Shown in pieces: positions 46,301 through 57,109 of a DNA stretch of 64,000 bases. The stretch comes from Medicago truncatula. Taxonomy: Eukaryota; Streptophyta; Magnoliopsida; Fabales; Fabaceae. Where the stretch lies: the NCBI RefSeq assembly GCF_003473485.1, contig NC_053044.1, forward strand, positions 32,058,091 through 32,122,090, read 5' to 3'. Each line of letters opens with the position of its first letter. Positions within the stretch are counted from its first letter, which is position 1. The notes below the pieces were generated by a model, which was not told the origin of the DNA, did no database searches, and was given only the letters and a program-made list of their open reading frames with translations. Made by a program: the position numbers and the translations under genes.

Positions 46301-47306
46301 AGGATACTGTACTCTTTTAAAAGTCATAATTTCCTTTTTTTTAAACTGGCTGTCAGGCATTCAGACAATCACAATACACTGGTTCCAGTTCTTAGCCTCA
46401 TTTGGTGAAATTGTGAACTAAATAGTTAAATTGGTAGTCGTGGCGCAATTGACCATTCTTATGCATTTCTACAATAACCTTCCATGTAATCTAACCTAAA
46501 AGAGAGGGGGAATGCATGTATTTAGACGTGATGTAACGCAGAAAAATGTAAACTTGTTTGTTATTTCTCTCTCAAGTGTCATTCTATATGCTGCAGTTGG
46601 ATAAATTGACGCATTTTTCAGTAATATATTAGTATATAGTATCCTTTGGCTTATAGAGATTCATACATCTGCTCTTTCTCCTACATCTTTGGTTTCAGAA
46701 ACAACATGGGTGGAGGCACTGAATGGGATAGTCGAATGATGGACACCTTAAAAAATTTCGACCTTAATAGTCCTGATGTTAAACAACAATTTGGTAAGTT
46801 TTATTGTTATTTACAAGACATGTCTTGTTTGAGAGGTGGATCAATTTGTTCATGCTTTAGATATGAATCTTTCCACATTCTCCTTTCATATTTTCTAACA
46901 TTTTACATTTTCACTTCATCAGATCAAATTGGACTTTCTCCCGAAGAAGTCATTTCAAAGATTATGGCCAATCCTGATGTTGCCATGGCTTTTCAAAATC
47001 CTAGAGTTCAAGCAGCTATCATGGATGTATGTTTTAATTTAAGCTTTTGATTAATATGTCATATCAAATCTCTGAATTTTTCTTGTTTTGGTTGCAGTGT
47101 TCACAGAATCCAATGAATATTGCTAAATACCAAAATGATAAGGAGGTATGGTGATACTTATTTGAATTCAATTTGTCTTTATGAGAAGCATGTTTAGCCC
47201 CCTGTATGTTGAATCTGACATTTGCGTCTTCCTCTTTTCATTTCAGGTCATGGATGTCTTCAACAAAATATCTGAGCTCTTCCCCGGGGTGTCAGGCCAG
47301 CCTTGA
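40380..47306 (+). CDS. TIC40: Tic40, chloroplast inner-envelope translocon co-chaperone (435 aa, 14 exons)
   Basis: Tic40 recruits stromal Hsp93 (ClpC) and helps Tic110 release preproteins at the inner envelope. Exons: 40380-40563, 41517-41628, 41813-41870, 41976-41993, 42268-42565, 43835-43941, 44027-44090, 44686-44758, 45324-45364, 45749-45794, 46699-46793, 46923-47026, 47098-47145, 47247-47306. The sum, 1308 bp, is in frame. Order: Ser-rich transit peptide (about 1-70), a transmembrane helix (PLFWIGVGVGFSALFSVV, about 100-117), a Pro/Ser/Thr-rich linker, then the TPR-like region, and a C-terminal Sti1/Hop (DP) domain (about 375-435) containing Asn-Pro-Asp-Val and Phe-Gln-Asn-Pro. The length is one residue off the 436-aa pea protein as I remember it. 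Exon 4 is an 18-bp microexon (VASRLK). The 3' UTR follows 47306. Confidence 0.95.
40780..41130. repeat. Imperfect internal repeats in Tic40 intron 1
   Basis: Variants of 'aaatatagggactaaattgata' recur at least four times (about 40822, 40960, 41025 and nearby). They resemble decayed Mutator-MITE or satellite-like sequence. The intron itself is about 950 bp. Confidence 0.55.
45924..46063. repeat. 70-bp tandem duplication in Tic40 intron 10
   Basis: The unit beginning 'tcacttttaattacaaac' occurs twice with a period of 70 bp and no visible difference, so it is recent. It lies well inside the intron (45795-46698) and does not touch splice sites. Confidence 0.9.
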
Positions 47307-48346
47307 TTAATTTGTTTGTTGGTCAACTTTAGTTATCCGCGCCTTTAGTGACGAGCAATGAGATTAGCTAGCTGTGTCTCGCCATAAAGAAATTTGGAAA
47401 GCTCTTCTGCTCATGACTGTATACTACAGGCTCATGGTTGCAGCTCCATTGTGACATACAGATAATAATAACTGTGGCTTAGTCTAAGTTGTCATAGTTG
47501 AATTTTTGTTTTATTTTGCCAAAATAGTTGAGATTGTATATTTGATATTTTAAACTTTATGAGGCATTGCATCTGTAGTAAGATTTTCATCTCTACTTGT
47601 GGCGAGTTCCTAAAATTCGCTAATTTGTACTTCAGTTTTAAGGTACCTTAAAAAATGAATGCGAGCGCTTCATATGATCTTTCATAAGCATATGCTGCAT
47701 GAACATGAACTACTATGCAACAAGTGACGTAAAATAATCAAGGGTTATTTGTTGAATAACTGCAGTCTCAATATTTTTGTTTACTCTAACTCTGAATTTC
47801 TACTGTACATTGTATTTCAAGCATGTGGTTAATTGGTAAAAGCAAGTTACCAAGAAAAAGTGTTACATCTTGTAAAAAAAAGTTACATGTTGCTTAAGTC
47901 AATTAATCATTTATGAATTTGTGTAGACATTTTTGTTAATGAATCAGCAGTTCACAATACAACAAATATGTGACAATTGCACAGATTTAATTTAAATTCC
48001 CACATAAAAGAATAAGGGAGGAGAAGCAGAAAATGTTATTAGGATGACATTGACTGAACTGGGGTTAAAGTAGTGGGGTCCAGCTGGATCAGACAAAACA
48101 ACAAATGACCCTTCATTCATTGGACCCGTGTTTTACTGCGCCTGCCCGCCCTACCCGTGCCCTGCCTCTCAAAATTTGAATGCTCTTTGCCTCTTTCTCT
48201 CTCATTTCATCACAAAAAGTTACAATCTTTTGCCCCTTGTTGCAATTCAAATCTCATTTTTCTGTGAACCCTTTATTATGACCCTTCATTTTATCTTCAA
48301 CTTTCTCTAGCTCAATTCAATAGGCCAAACCAAACCACATAATTTC
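47307..48346. other. Tic40 3' UTR and promoter of the next gene
   Basis: No extra gene is seen. The first few hundred bases are presumably the Tic40 3' UTR. The last roughly 200 bases hold C- and T-rich leader-like sequence before the ATG at 48347. Confidence 0.45.
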
Positions 48347-50808
48347 ATGGGTACATGTTTGAGTAAGAAGAAGAATTCTTCAACTACTACATCCACCTCC
48401 TCTCTTGCTGAAATCAAGTCAGCCATTGCAACATCTGTTGAGTTTGAATGGAAGAACAAGAATCATTCTTCCCATAATGGTATCACAATGTCCAAACCAA
48501 AAGTAGAAACTCAACCACAAGTGAAGCTGAAGAAAGCACTAGAAAAACATGATGATGATTCAGTAGAAAAACATAAAGGGCAAGTTAAAAAAGAGATTTT
48601 TATCATCAAACACAGAAAGAGCCATGATGACAGTGAGAAAAATTCTAGTATTGAAGGAGCTGAGTTAATGGGTATGAGAACTTCAAACTGTACTAAAGAA
48701 GATGTGGATGCAATTCTTATACATTGTGGTAGACTCAGCAGAAATTCTTCAGGTAAAGCTTCTTCTTTTAGAGAGCATAGGAGAAGGCTTTCGGGTTCAA
48801 ATAGAACTAGAAGTAATGATTTTGATCATTGTGACAATGATACAATTTTTTCCTCTGAGAAGGGCCAAAAGAATAGTGATTTGTATGAGGATGATTGGAA
48901 GGAACCTGCAGAGAAACTGTATAGGAATAGGAGAAGAACACCAAGCAGGGAAAGAGAGCAGCGACAACGTTCAAGTAGCCGAGAGAGGAGAGTTAGTATA
49001 TCACCTGTGAGAAGATCTTCAGATACAACTACACCACTCAATGCAAGAAACAATACCAATACTAGTTCTATGCCTAGAAAAATGGTATCTGTTCCTGCTA
49101 CTGTTACATCCCTTGTAATGGATAAAAGTAATAATAATGGTTGTGAAGGTGGAGAATCTGCAGCAGGTACAATTGGTGTGAAGAGGATTACAGTTAGGAG
49201 AAATGTTGGTTCACCGCGTTCTCAATCGCCTGCAAGAGCAAATGGGAATGCAACAAGTCAGTCATCACTTAGCCGCAGCTCCTCGAGGAAAGCAGAAGAA
49301 TCACCATACAGAAGAAATCCACTGAATGAGCTTGAACAAAACTCCCTTGCTAATCCACATTCAACAGTCAACAATAACAACAGCAGGGCGCAAAGCAGAC
49401 CCAAAAAGGAAATTGAAACAGAAGCTAATAAGGTATCCACTCTGTGCATGCTTGTATTCAATTTTGCGAGACAGAAGTGATTATGAATATATGAATCTGA
49501 TTTTGATATGTCTCAAGAATTGCTTTTACCTTTGAAGTAGCATTTAATTTGAAATTGACATTTGAAATTTTTGCCTTAAAACGTCATTTTTAGATGCAAA
49601 TTTAGTATTAAGTCCACTTTTACGTGAATGTATAGTTGTCTACAAACATAAATCATTCTACTTTCAACTTAGTTTTAACTAAAATCAGTTCATTCAAAAT
49701 CGTTATATTTTTTGGGTAAAACCAAACACATACTTGATAACATTTGGTTTATAATTTATTAGCTTGGAAGAATCGAGCTTTTTTGATTAGTAATTTGTTT
49801 TATTTATGTATGTGATTGATGTAATAGTGTTTCCCCTTTCTACTACAGATACCAAATTCCAGCAGAATTGCACTGGACAAGGTTGAGGATGTGAGTTGCA
49901 AGACAAAACTACAAGATGAAGATGTCAAAATGATGTCTTCAGTGACTGATAATGTTGTTGTTAAGACAGTGGTGGTGCCACCAGTGGTTGAAAACCTAAA
50001 ACCCTGGAGATTAACAAGAAGCAGATCTTCGAGGCGATCACGAGACTTAGAGTTAGACCACAACCCTGAAGATCTTTTGATTCCCCCACAGTCCTACACC
50101 TCACTACTGCTTCAGGATATCCAGAACTTCCATCAAAAGAACACACCGCCACCACCGTCACCGCCACCTGTTTCTCTCCCAGCTTGTGTTGCCAGAGCTT
50201 GCTCTATCGTCGAAGCTGTTGCTAATTTCAATTCCAATAGCAGCTCAAATTTGTCTGGTGTAGAAGACAGGAGAAATCCACCAGGTTTTCAGTCTAATAG
50301 GAATGAATATGATGTTCTGCCGGGTACTAGCAACAGTTATGGGAAGAGAGTGGCAGATAACAAGGATAGGGATGTGGAGTACGAATTAATTGTTTATGAT
50401 GATATGGTCGAACCGAGCTTACATAAGTTCGAGACAATGAATAGGGGTAGTTCAAACATGGAGGAGCAAGAGTCTTCAGGAAGCAACAGCTTAACTGTCA
50501 GTAGTGCAAAACATCGGCGGAACATTTCTTCTTCTTCTTCTTGGGAACCCAGTTCTTCTGATTCAAAAGATTGCTGGACTGCTAGATTGAACAACTGCAA
50601 AGAGGAGGATAAGAAAAGTCCATTAGGCATGGAAAGAAGGGTGTCTTCTGTAGCAAGGCGGGCAAATATAGACGGAGCAAAGATGAAATTGAACAGCAAA
50701 AGGAGAGAGAGTGATCATCAGCATGACAATGAAACAGGGCGTGGCAGGCTTGGTGCCAATAATGTTCCTCACATGAAACAAGTTGTCACAGCAGTTGCAT
50801 CCACATAA
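48347..50808 (+). CDS. Membrane-anchored-type Ser/Arg-rich protein, At1g65710-like (681 aa, two exons)
   Basis: Exon 1 is 48347-49432 (362 codons) and exon 2 is 49849-50808 (319 codons plus TAA), phase 0. The N-terminus MGTCLSKKK has Gly2 and Cys4, a classic N-myristoylation and palmitoylation signature, so attachment to the plasma membrane is inferred. Low-complexity Ser, Arg and Asn tracts dominate, including repeated RRxPSRER/SSSRERR-type pieces (about 200-225). Exon 2 has a conserved stretch Leu-Thr-Arg-Ser-Arg-Ser-Ser-Arg, then Pro-Gln-Ser-Tyr-Thr-Ser-Leu-Leu-Leu-Gln-Asp-Ile-Gln-Asn-Phe-His-Gln-Lys. This is shared with plant proteins like Arabidopsis At1g65710 (from memory). A Pro-rich run follows. 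No catalytic domain is present and the function is unknown. Confidence 0.88.
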
Positions 50809-51300
50809 ATGAATTCACCTTCATCTTTTGTCAATAATAGTCCCATGAGTGACATTCCTTCTGTTTGGTGTTGCACACTCTGCAACCAGTTTTCATTTAA
50901 TTAAGGTCTATGTGAATATTCTATGTCGTTCCTATTTCACTTGTAACAACATTATGTTTCATTATTTCATCAAATAAAAAATGCATAAAAAGTATCAGTT
51001 ACTTTCAGTTCCATTTGTAATTAACTCGGACACTTGAGAGGAGGGAGGGAATGGAAAGACAACAAAACAGTATGGTGCTGGTATTTCTTATACCTGTCAG
51101 TACTAATTTAGTTCTTATGGCCTTTCCGAACTCCATAAAAGCAATAAGAATTAGGAAGAAATTGTCATGGGCAAGGGGTAAATTCAGCTAATTACAGATT
51201 GGAAGGATAAGTGGAAAAAAATAATTATTCACATCCTAATTGATGTACATATACTTTGCAAATTATGTACATAATAAACTTTTTTATTTGATTTTTTTGC
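50809..51300. other. 3' flank of the At1g65710-like gene
   Basis: No further gene is seen. It contains the likely 3' UTR and an A-rich stretch near 50965-50990 that could carry the polyadenylation signal. Confidence 0.4.
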
Positions 51301-52430
51301 TGCCCAAGGTATCTGCAGTCAAAAGTTAGAGACTACTACGGATGCATAGATTCATTTAAATAGTTGACCTCTTTCAATAGTCAATATGTGATATCCCATA
51401 TGCACCAACTAGATATCAAACCCAAAACTTAAGGAACCTAATTATCCAATCGTGTATAATATACATAAATTAAGCTTATAAGAATAGTGTAGCTTCCTTC
51501 AAAAAAATAATAAAAGAATAGAGTAGTGTAGTTTGTTAGATTATACATACAACAATGGCTGTGTAGCACCCTAATTGCAGATGCAATTTCTGCATACTTG
51601 TTGCTATAAATCCAATAATAATAATGTAAAAAGAAATCATCCTTTGGATTCAAAAACAAATCCATTATGTATCACAAACTTGGCACTAATCCGAGATGTA
51701 TATTTCATTCGTGTGATCAACAATTCACCATATACAAAACTATCCATAAACAAGTCCCAATCTATATATTCTTATTCAGTCATAGTGTAACAGTAAAGTC
51801 ATATTTTTCATACAGTTAAGTCCTATAGTACAAAGAATAAATTTTCTATGGAAACAATATTTCCCTTGTATAAGGCTTGTGTTCAACTCTGGTAACTTCC
51901 AATTTTCAGCTATATAATGTGCAGGAAGAGGCTCGAAGCCTGAATTAACAACTAATAAAAATTGCATTTACACTGTCAAGCCTGATAGCAAGTGGTCAAG
52001 ATCACATATCAATCAAGCTTCTCTCCATGCCCAAAAGCAATTTGAGTCTGTGGCAATTTTTTCGTCTCGAAGATCACATATCAATCAAACTTCTCTCCAT
52101 GCCCAAAAGCACTTGCATTCTCAATTTGAGTTCGTGTCAATTTTTTCGTTTGGTTAGGTTGAAAGAAAGCCAACTATATAATTCATTCTAAAGTTAACCA
52201 TATATTGCAGTTACAATAATAGTGGTTCCAAAAAGCTGTACAGGTGAGAAGGTCTTACTAAAATACAGAAACATGAACTGAACTTAGTCAAGCGACCTGC
52301 GGTGCATCACAAACGCAATATCAATAACCATACGCTGCAACAAAAACAGGATAGTGAAGTTTTGAACTAAGCTTGCAGACAGTTCTTAAACCATGATATA
52401 CCTTCCACATGTCCTTTCCTCTTTCCTTAA
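51300..52430 (-). pseudogene. WAT1-related (EamA) transporter pseudogene, 3' part
   Basis: Bases 52182-52270 match the last exon of the intact transporter (59725-59827). Bases 52276-52297 match the 5' end of its exon 5, and about 52325-52335 the 5' end of exon 4 followed by intron 3 sequence. Exons 5 and 4 are therefore mostly deleted. Bases 51300-52140 match the 3' flank of the intact gene (59060-59680). A 72-bp tandem duplication sits at 51999-52142. Introns are partly kept, so it arose by DNA duplication. It lies directly downstream of the PPR gene. Confidence 0.8.
51999..52142. repeat. 72-bp imperfect tandem duplication
   Basis: The unit starting 'agatcacatatcaatcaa' occurs at 51999 and at 52071, with a few differences and a small insertion in the second copy. 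The intact transporter flank has a single unit. Confidence 0.8.
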
Positions 52431-52769
52431 ACAATTAGATATTTTTGAAAAAATAATAATATATGAATGTTAAGACATCTGCTGAAATAAATTTTATGCA
52501 ATTATAATCCGGATCCATAAAACCGAGTTCAACATATATTGGCATCCAAAAACAAAAATAAATATTATGAAAAGGAGCTATAATTTTGTACATTCATAAA
52601 TACATCTTGCTTTTTTAATTGAAAAAAGAATACCAATCACTCAGTTCAATTTCATAATATTAAATTATCAAACAGTGGAGTCAACGAGATTTGATGCGCA
52701 CAGTGGTGAATCAATAAACTGGCGAATGGATTGTACCTGTTGTGTTAGGGCTTTTGGATGTATAGCTGT

Positions 52770-54416
52770 CTAGTGATCCAACCCTCTATCAACCATCATC
52801 ATTCTAATTCTCTCCATATCCTCTAATCTACCTGCCTTTTCGTAAATCTTCATAAGAAGTACAAAATTATGTTCATTGTCTGGCTCTAATTCAAAAAGCT
52901 TGTTTGCAGAAATCTCCCCTATAGTTACATTTCCATGCAAAAGGCATGCATATAATAAAGCTCCCCACAGAGTTGGACCAACCGCCTCAGAGTCCATTCT
53001 AACTATGATGCTATAAGCCTTTTCGACCAATCCTGCTCTACCGTATAGGTTAACCATACAACCATAATGCTCCATAATTGGTTTTATTTTATACTTTTCA
53101 CACATCAAGGCAAACAATCTCTCTCCATCATTCACCAAACCTAAATGGGCACAAGCTGACAATAATGAAACAAATGTTATTTTATCAGGCACTTCACCGG
53201 CTTCCTCCATTTTCTCAAAATAAGAGATAGCTTCCGGGTGTTTACAATGAGAAGATATTATGGAATTCCACGAAACAACATCTCTTTCTGGCATTAGATT
53301 GAATATTGAACGTGCCTTATCCAACCTTCCATGCTTGGAGTACGCAATGATCAAGGAATTAGCAATAGACAAGTTCCACTCAACACCTTGCCGGATCACC
53401 CATCCATGAATTTGGACCCCAACATCTAATGACGACACACTAGTAAGAATCGCGGATATAGAAAAATAGTCAGGTTTTTCCCCTTTCAAAACCATTTGGC
53501 GAAAAATATTGATTGCCTCAACCTCAAGACCATGACGAACATAACCCGTGAGCATCGAGTTCCACGAAACTGAGTCTCTAAAATGCATCTTATTAAAAAT
53601 CTTCCTCGCCTTCACGATGTCACCACACTTAGAATACATGTCAACAAGTGCATTAAGCACAAACCCGTCATCCCAAAACCCACAACGCACCACATGACGA
53701 TGCACCTCTTCCCCAACACCCACCAACCCAATTCCACCACAAACTTTAAGAACACGAGGAAATGTGAAAATATCTGGTTCAACACCCTCTTCCACCATTT
53801 GAAAATAAAGCGCAATAGCATCATCATAAAGACCCATCTCTGCATATCCAGATATCAACGAATTCCACGGAAACGCATACATATCCCTCTTAGTCATTTG
53901 ATCAAACAAGTCATGTGCATCATCCATATACCCAAATGAAGCATACAACCTAACAAGTTTAGAACTTATTCCAACATTTCTATGCAAAAGGGCTGGTGGG
54001 ATAAGACGGTGAAGCCAGATACCGTGATGAATAGCTCCGAAACGGTAACAAGTTTCTAACAAAGAAGCATAAATTTCAGGGTCAATTTTGATGCCTTTCT
54101 CCAATGAAGCTTCAAGGTCATTGAGAACTTGTTCAAGTGCTTGAAATTTGGTTTGTGGGTATGGTTGTTGGTGAATTAGAAGTGGTGTTGGTTTTGGTTT
54201 TGGGTATGAAAAAGTGTTTTTTGATTTTTGGGTATCCCATTTTCGCAATTTCTTGAGTTTCTTATTGTCAGTGTTCTTCTTAGCTGTGTAGAGGAGTGAC
54301 AATATATTAATTGAACTGCACTCTTGGTCATTGTTAGAGGTGAAAGAGTAGCAGCGAGTAGTGTTGGTTACGGTGGTGAGGGGAGTAGAGTACCACCACG
54401 ACGATGCCATGGCCAC
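52770..54416 (-). CDS. OTP70: PPR protein, OTP70/At4g25270-like (548 aa, intronless)
   Basis: A PLS-class pentatricopeptide repeat protein with an E-type end. Arabidopsis OTP70 (At4g25270) acts in splicing of the chloroplast rpoC1 intron. The N-terminal 50-60 residues are Ser/Thr/Lys-rich and organelle-targeting-like. PPR motifs run from about 115 (EIYASLLETCYRFGA) to about 480, with typical WNSLISGYAEMGLYDDAI and WNSMLTGYVRHGL repeats. The E region (WGALLYACLLHGN ... ELEPDNEHNF) closes the protein, which ends MMVDRGLDH. There is no DYW domain, so no deaminase function is expected. Residue matches to At4g25270, as remembered, extend over nearly the whole length. The start is the first Met of the frame. 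Confidence 0.92.
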   Translation of the reverse strand: MAMASSWWYSTPLTTVTNTTRCYSFTSNNDQECSSINILSLLYTAKKNTDNKKLKKLRKWDTQKSKNTFSYPKPKPTPLLIHQQPYPQTKFQALEQVLNDLEASLEKGIKIDPEIYASLLETCYRFGAIHHGIWLHRLIPPALLHRNVGISSKLVRLYASFGYMDDAHDLFDQMTKRDMYAFPWNSLISGYAEMGLYDDAIALYFQMVEEGVEPDIFTFPRVLKVCGGIGLVGVGEEVHRHVVRCGFWDDGFVLNALVDMYSKCGDIVKARKIFNKMHFRDSVSWNSMLTGYVRHGLEVEAINIFRQMVLKGEKPDYFSISAILTSVSSLDVGVQIHGWVIRQGVEWNLSIANSLIIAYSKHGRLDKARSIFNLMPERDVVSWNSIISSHCKHPEAISYFEKMEEAGEVPDKITFVSLLSACAHLGLVNDGERLFALMCEKYKIKPIMEHYGCMVNLYGRAGLVEKAYSIIVRMDSEAVGPTLWGALLYACLLHGNVTIGEISANKLFELEPDNEHNFVLLMKIYEKAGRLEDMERIRMMMVDRGLDH

Positions 54417-55762
54417 GACGGAAGAGAGTGACGTTTGATACCGGAAAATAAACTGTGGTAGTTATAACTGCCAAATGCACCTTGTTACTACTATATTTTT
54501 GATTCAGCTGTTTTTTTTTTTTTTTTACATAAATAATAGTTTTTTTTTTTTTCTCTATAAAAATGTTATTGTGATTTGCGAGTGTTGTGTTTGAAGGTGA
54601 GATTGAACACTATCCCCGAACAAAGATTTTCTCTTTCTCATATGTCACAAATCCAAATCCAACCGAATATGTCAAATTGGCCGAAGTGATTCCAACTACC
54701 TCAAACATTGACATCTTCTACATGTTGGTTTTGTAGGTGGAGTCCATAACCAAAACCGTTGGAAAATTGTTAAACCATTTGATTTTGTCTCTCCCGAAAC
54801 ATCTTCCGCGTTCTCTACCATTACTATAATTAAACAAGACAAAAATATGAATTAACAACTAACTAATGCATAAACATCAATGCCATAATGAATTAAAACA
54901 AAAATATGAATTAACTACTGCCATTTTTTCACTGTGAAAATTTTTCACAAATATTCCTCGGTACCTTACTACCGACGTTTTCCTCGGCAGTAAACTACCG
55001 ACGTTTTCTATGACATAGTTCTACGTAAATTGACGTAAAAACCATAACAAAGCCAAAAAATGAACGGATTAAAATGCTCAATACTTATTTTTTACGTCAG
55101 AAATGTGTTGATACCTCCTATGCTTGAATGATTTTGGAGCAAGATTTGATGAATTTTTTTTTTTGAATTTTGGGTTTGGATGGAAGTGGTATGGAAGTTG
55201 ATGATGAAATAGTGTGTAGGGGGAGCATCTGGCTGTTTTATTTGATGAAACATAATTCTCGGCAGTTAACTACCGTTGTTTTCCTCGGCAGTTAACTGCA
55301 GCCGGTTTTTGAATTTCTCGGCAGTTAACTGCCGAGGGGGCAAAATTATATTTTACTTGTGTGTCTCAGCCTTATGAAATGTGTAAAGAACAATTTTAAA
55401 ACATTTCCCCATCCAAACATACTCCAACAGTTATTACCTAAGAATCATGATGCAAGAGTTATTACCGAAGAATCATGATGCACAAGTATTTTACAATTAC
55501 ATGTCCCGTAAAAAAAATATTATTCATGTACTAAGCTTTTTTTAACGTATCTTCGTACTACCAACATTTTTTTTTTGTCAATACTACTAATTTTCTTTAC
55601 TCGGTTTAAAGTTTGGATAAAACATTGCTTTATAGAATGAGTTAATTTTCTAAACTTGCCTTCTTCTACCACTAATCCTCCATCGTAATGCTATAAACTT
55701 ATTTACTCTGAAATCTGAATCAAAATTATCCGTTTCATTCAGCCAATTACAACGACCGTTAG
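54417..55762. other. Intergenic between the PPR and PORR genes, with palindromic repeats
   Basis: The genes diverge here, so both promoters lie in this region. Bases 54950-55340 contain four to five copies of a motif around CTCGGCAGTTAACTGCCGAG. Poly-T tracts lie at 54512-54525 and 54540-54551. No gene is seen. Confidence 0.5.
55258..55336. repeat. CTCGGCAGTTAACT palindrome cluster
   Basis: Copies begin at 55258, 55284 and 55317. The last is a perfect 20-bp palindrome (55317-55336). Variants at about 54957 and 54983 read 'ctcggcagtaaactaccg'. They may be ends of a decayed DNA element spanning about 54950-55340. Confidence 0.7.
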
Positions 55763-57052
55763 GTGTTTGACGAAATGTCACACCGAGTTTTCATGAAAAA
55801 GAGGTCGCTCACTCAAATGGGCACTCACATTGTGAACTTCTTAACCCAACACAAACATCAAAATCAACAACAACCACTTTGTGTCTTCGTTCGATCAAAA
55901 ACAACGTCTATCCAGTACGTAAATTCACGTGCTCGAGACCCTACTTTCGAGAAACTTATGGACAAGTATAAAAACCTTCTCAAAGTCATTGCTGTTCACG
56001 ACCTTATCCTTGCTAACCCCAAAAACCGATCAGTCTCTGTTGATTTCCTCTCCAATCTCTCTCAGAGGCTCCACCTTAACCGCGGTGCCACTGCCTTCCT
56101 CCGCAAGTTTCCTCACATTTTCAATATTTACTATGAGCCTTCCAAGTTGCAGCCGTTTTGCAGGTTAACTGATGCAGCTCTTGATGTCTCGAGACAGGAA
56201 GCTGAGGCTATTAATACTTCTTTGCCTCTTGTTGTTGAAAGACTTGTCCGGATTTTGTCCATGTCTGCTTCTAAAACGGTTCCTCTTAGAGCTGTTTTCA
56301 AGGTTTGGAGAGAGCTTGGTCTTCCTGATGATTTCGAGGAATCGGTTATAGCTGCTAATTCTAGTGTTTTTCAGCTTTGTGATGCAGATGAACAGAATAC
56401 TCATTTGTTGAAGCTGGTTGGTGATGTTCCCAGCAGCGGTTTTAGAGCTGCTGTTGAGGATTGGAGGGTTGTTGAGTGTTGTAAAGACGAGTCCAGTGTT
56501 AATAGCATGGAAATGCGGTATAGTTTTAAACAACGGTATCCTCCAGGGATGCGGTTGAGCAAGAACTTCAGAGCCAATGTGAAGGAATGGCAGAGTTTGC
56601 CTTATATGGGGCCGTATGAGATGGTCAGTGAGAAGAAGAAGACATCCAAGGCTGGAATGATGGCGATGGAGAAGCGAGCGGTGTCCATTGTTCATGAGTT
56701 TATGAGTTTAACAGTGGAAAAGATGGTGGAAGTTGAGAAGATAAGCCAATTTAGAAAATGGTTTGGTATTGATTTTAATATAAGGGATCTATTCTTGGAT
56801 CACCCGGGGATCTTCTATTTATCGACAAAGGGTAAAAGACACACTGTTTTCTTGAGGGAAGCTTATGAACGAGGCTGTTTGATACATCCAAATCCTGTCT
56901 ATGATGCAAGGAGAAGACTACTTGATCTTGTTGCTTTAGAACGCCGTGGTTTACCAGCTGTTAATTCCAAGTTGCACGACAAAAGTTGTGGCAATGAGGT
57001 TGAACAAGGGGAAAACATGCAAAAACATGAATCGTTATCATCTTTTGACTAA
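55763..57052 (+). CDS. PORR-domain organelle RNA-binding protein (429 aa, intronless)
   Basis: PORR (plant organelle RNA recognition, DUF860) proteins bind group II introns in mitochondria or chloroplasts; examples are WTF1, WTF9 and RPD1. The domain starts at about residue 57 (RARDPTFEKLMDKYKNLL) and runs to about 390. It contains the typical Phe-Leu-Arg-Lys-Phe-Pro-His-Ile-Phe block, Ala-Val-Glu-Asp-Trp-Arg-Val-Val, and Phe-Phe-like Gly-Ile-Phe-Tyr-Leu-Ser-Thr-Lys-Gly-Lys. A basic N-terminus with few acidic residues suggests a mitochondrial presequence. The true start could be Met1 or Met11. The acidic tail after 400 is unstructured. The orthologue cannot be named. Confidence 0.9.
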   Translation: MFDEMSHRVFMKKRSLTQMGTHIVNFLTQHKHQNQQQPLCVFVRSKTTSIQYVNSRARDPTFEKLMDKYKNLLKVIAVHDLILANPKNRSVSVDFLSNLSQRLHLNRGATAFLRKFPHIFNIYYEPSKLQPFCRLTDAALDVSRQEAEAINTSLPLVVERLVRILSMSASKTVPLRAVFKVWRELGLPDDFEESVIAANSSVFQLCDADEQNTHLLKLVGDVPSSGFRAAVEDWRVVECCKDESSVNSMEMRYSFKQRYPPGMRLSKNFRANVKEWQSLPYMGPYEMVSEKKKTSKAGMMAMEKRAVSIVHEFMSLTVEKMVEVEKISQFRKWFGIDFNIRDLFLDHPGIFYLSTKGKRHTVFLREAYERGCLIHPNPVYDARRRLLDLVALERRGLPAVNSKLHDKSCGNEVEQGENMQKHESLSSFD

Positions 57053-57109
57053 AGCATCATTACATTACATCTTTGTCTAGTTTTCATGAATCATGACAAC
57101 ATTGCTTTT

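Noticed and set aside
46646-47050. A 134-codon frame as a separate gene
   Set aside because: It is Tic40 exons 11 and 12 read through the intron between them.
53583-53939. Plus-strand frame of 118 codons
   Set aside because: It is antisense to the PPR gene and arises from the regular codon pattern of PPR repeats.
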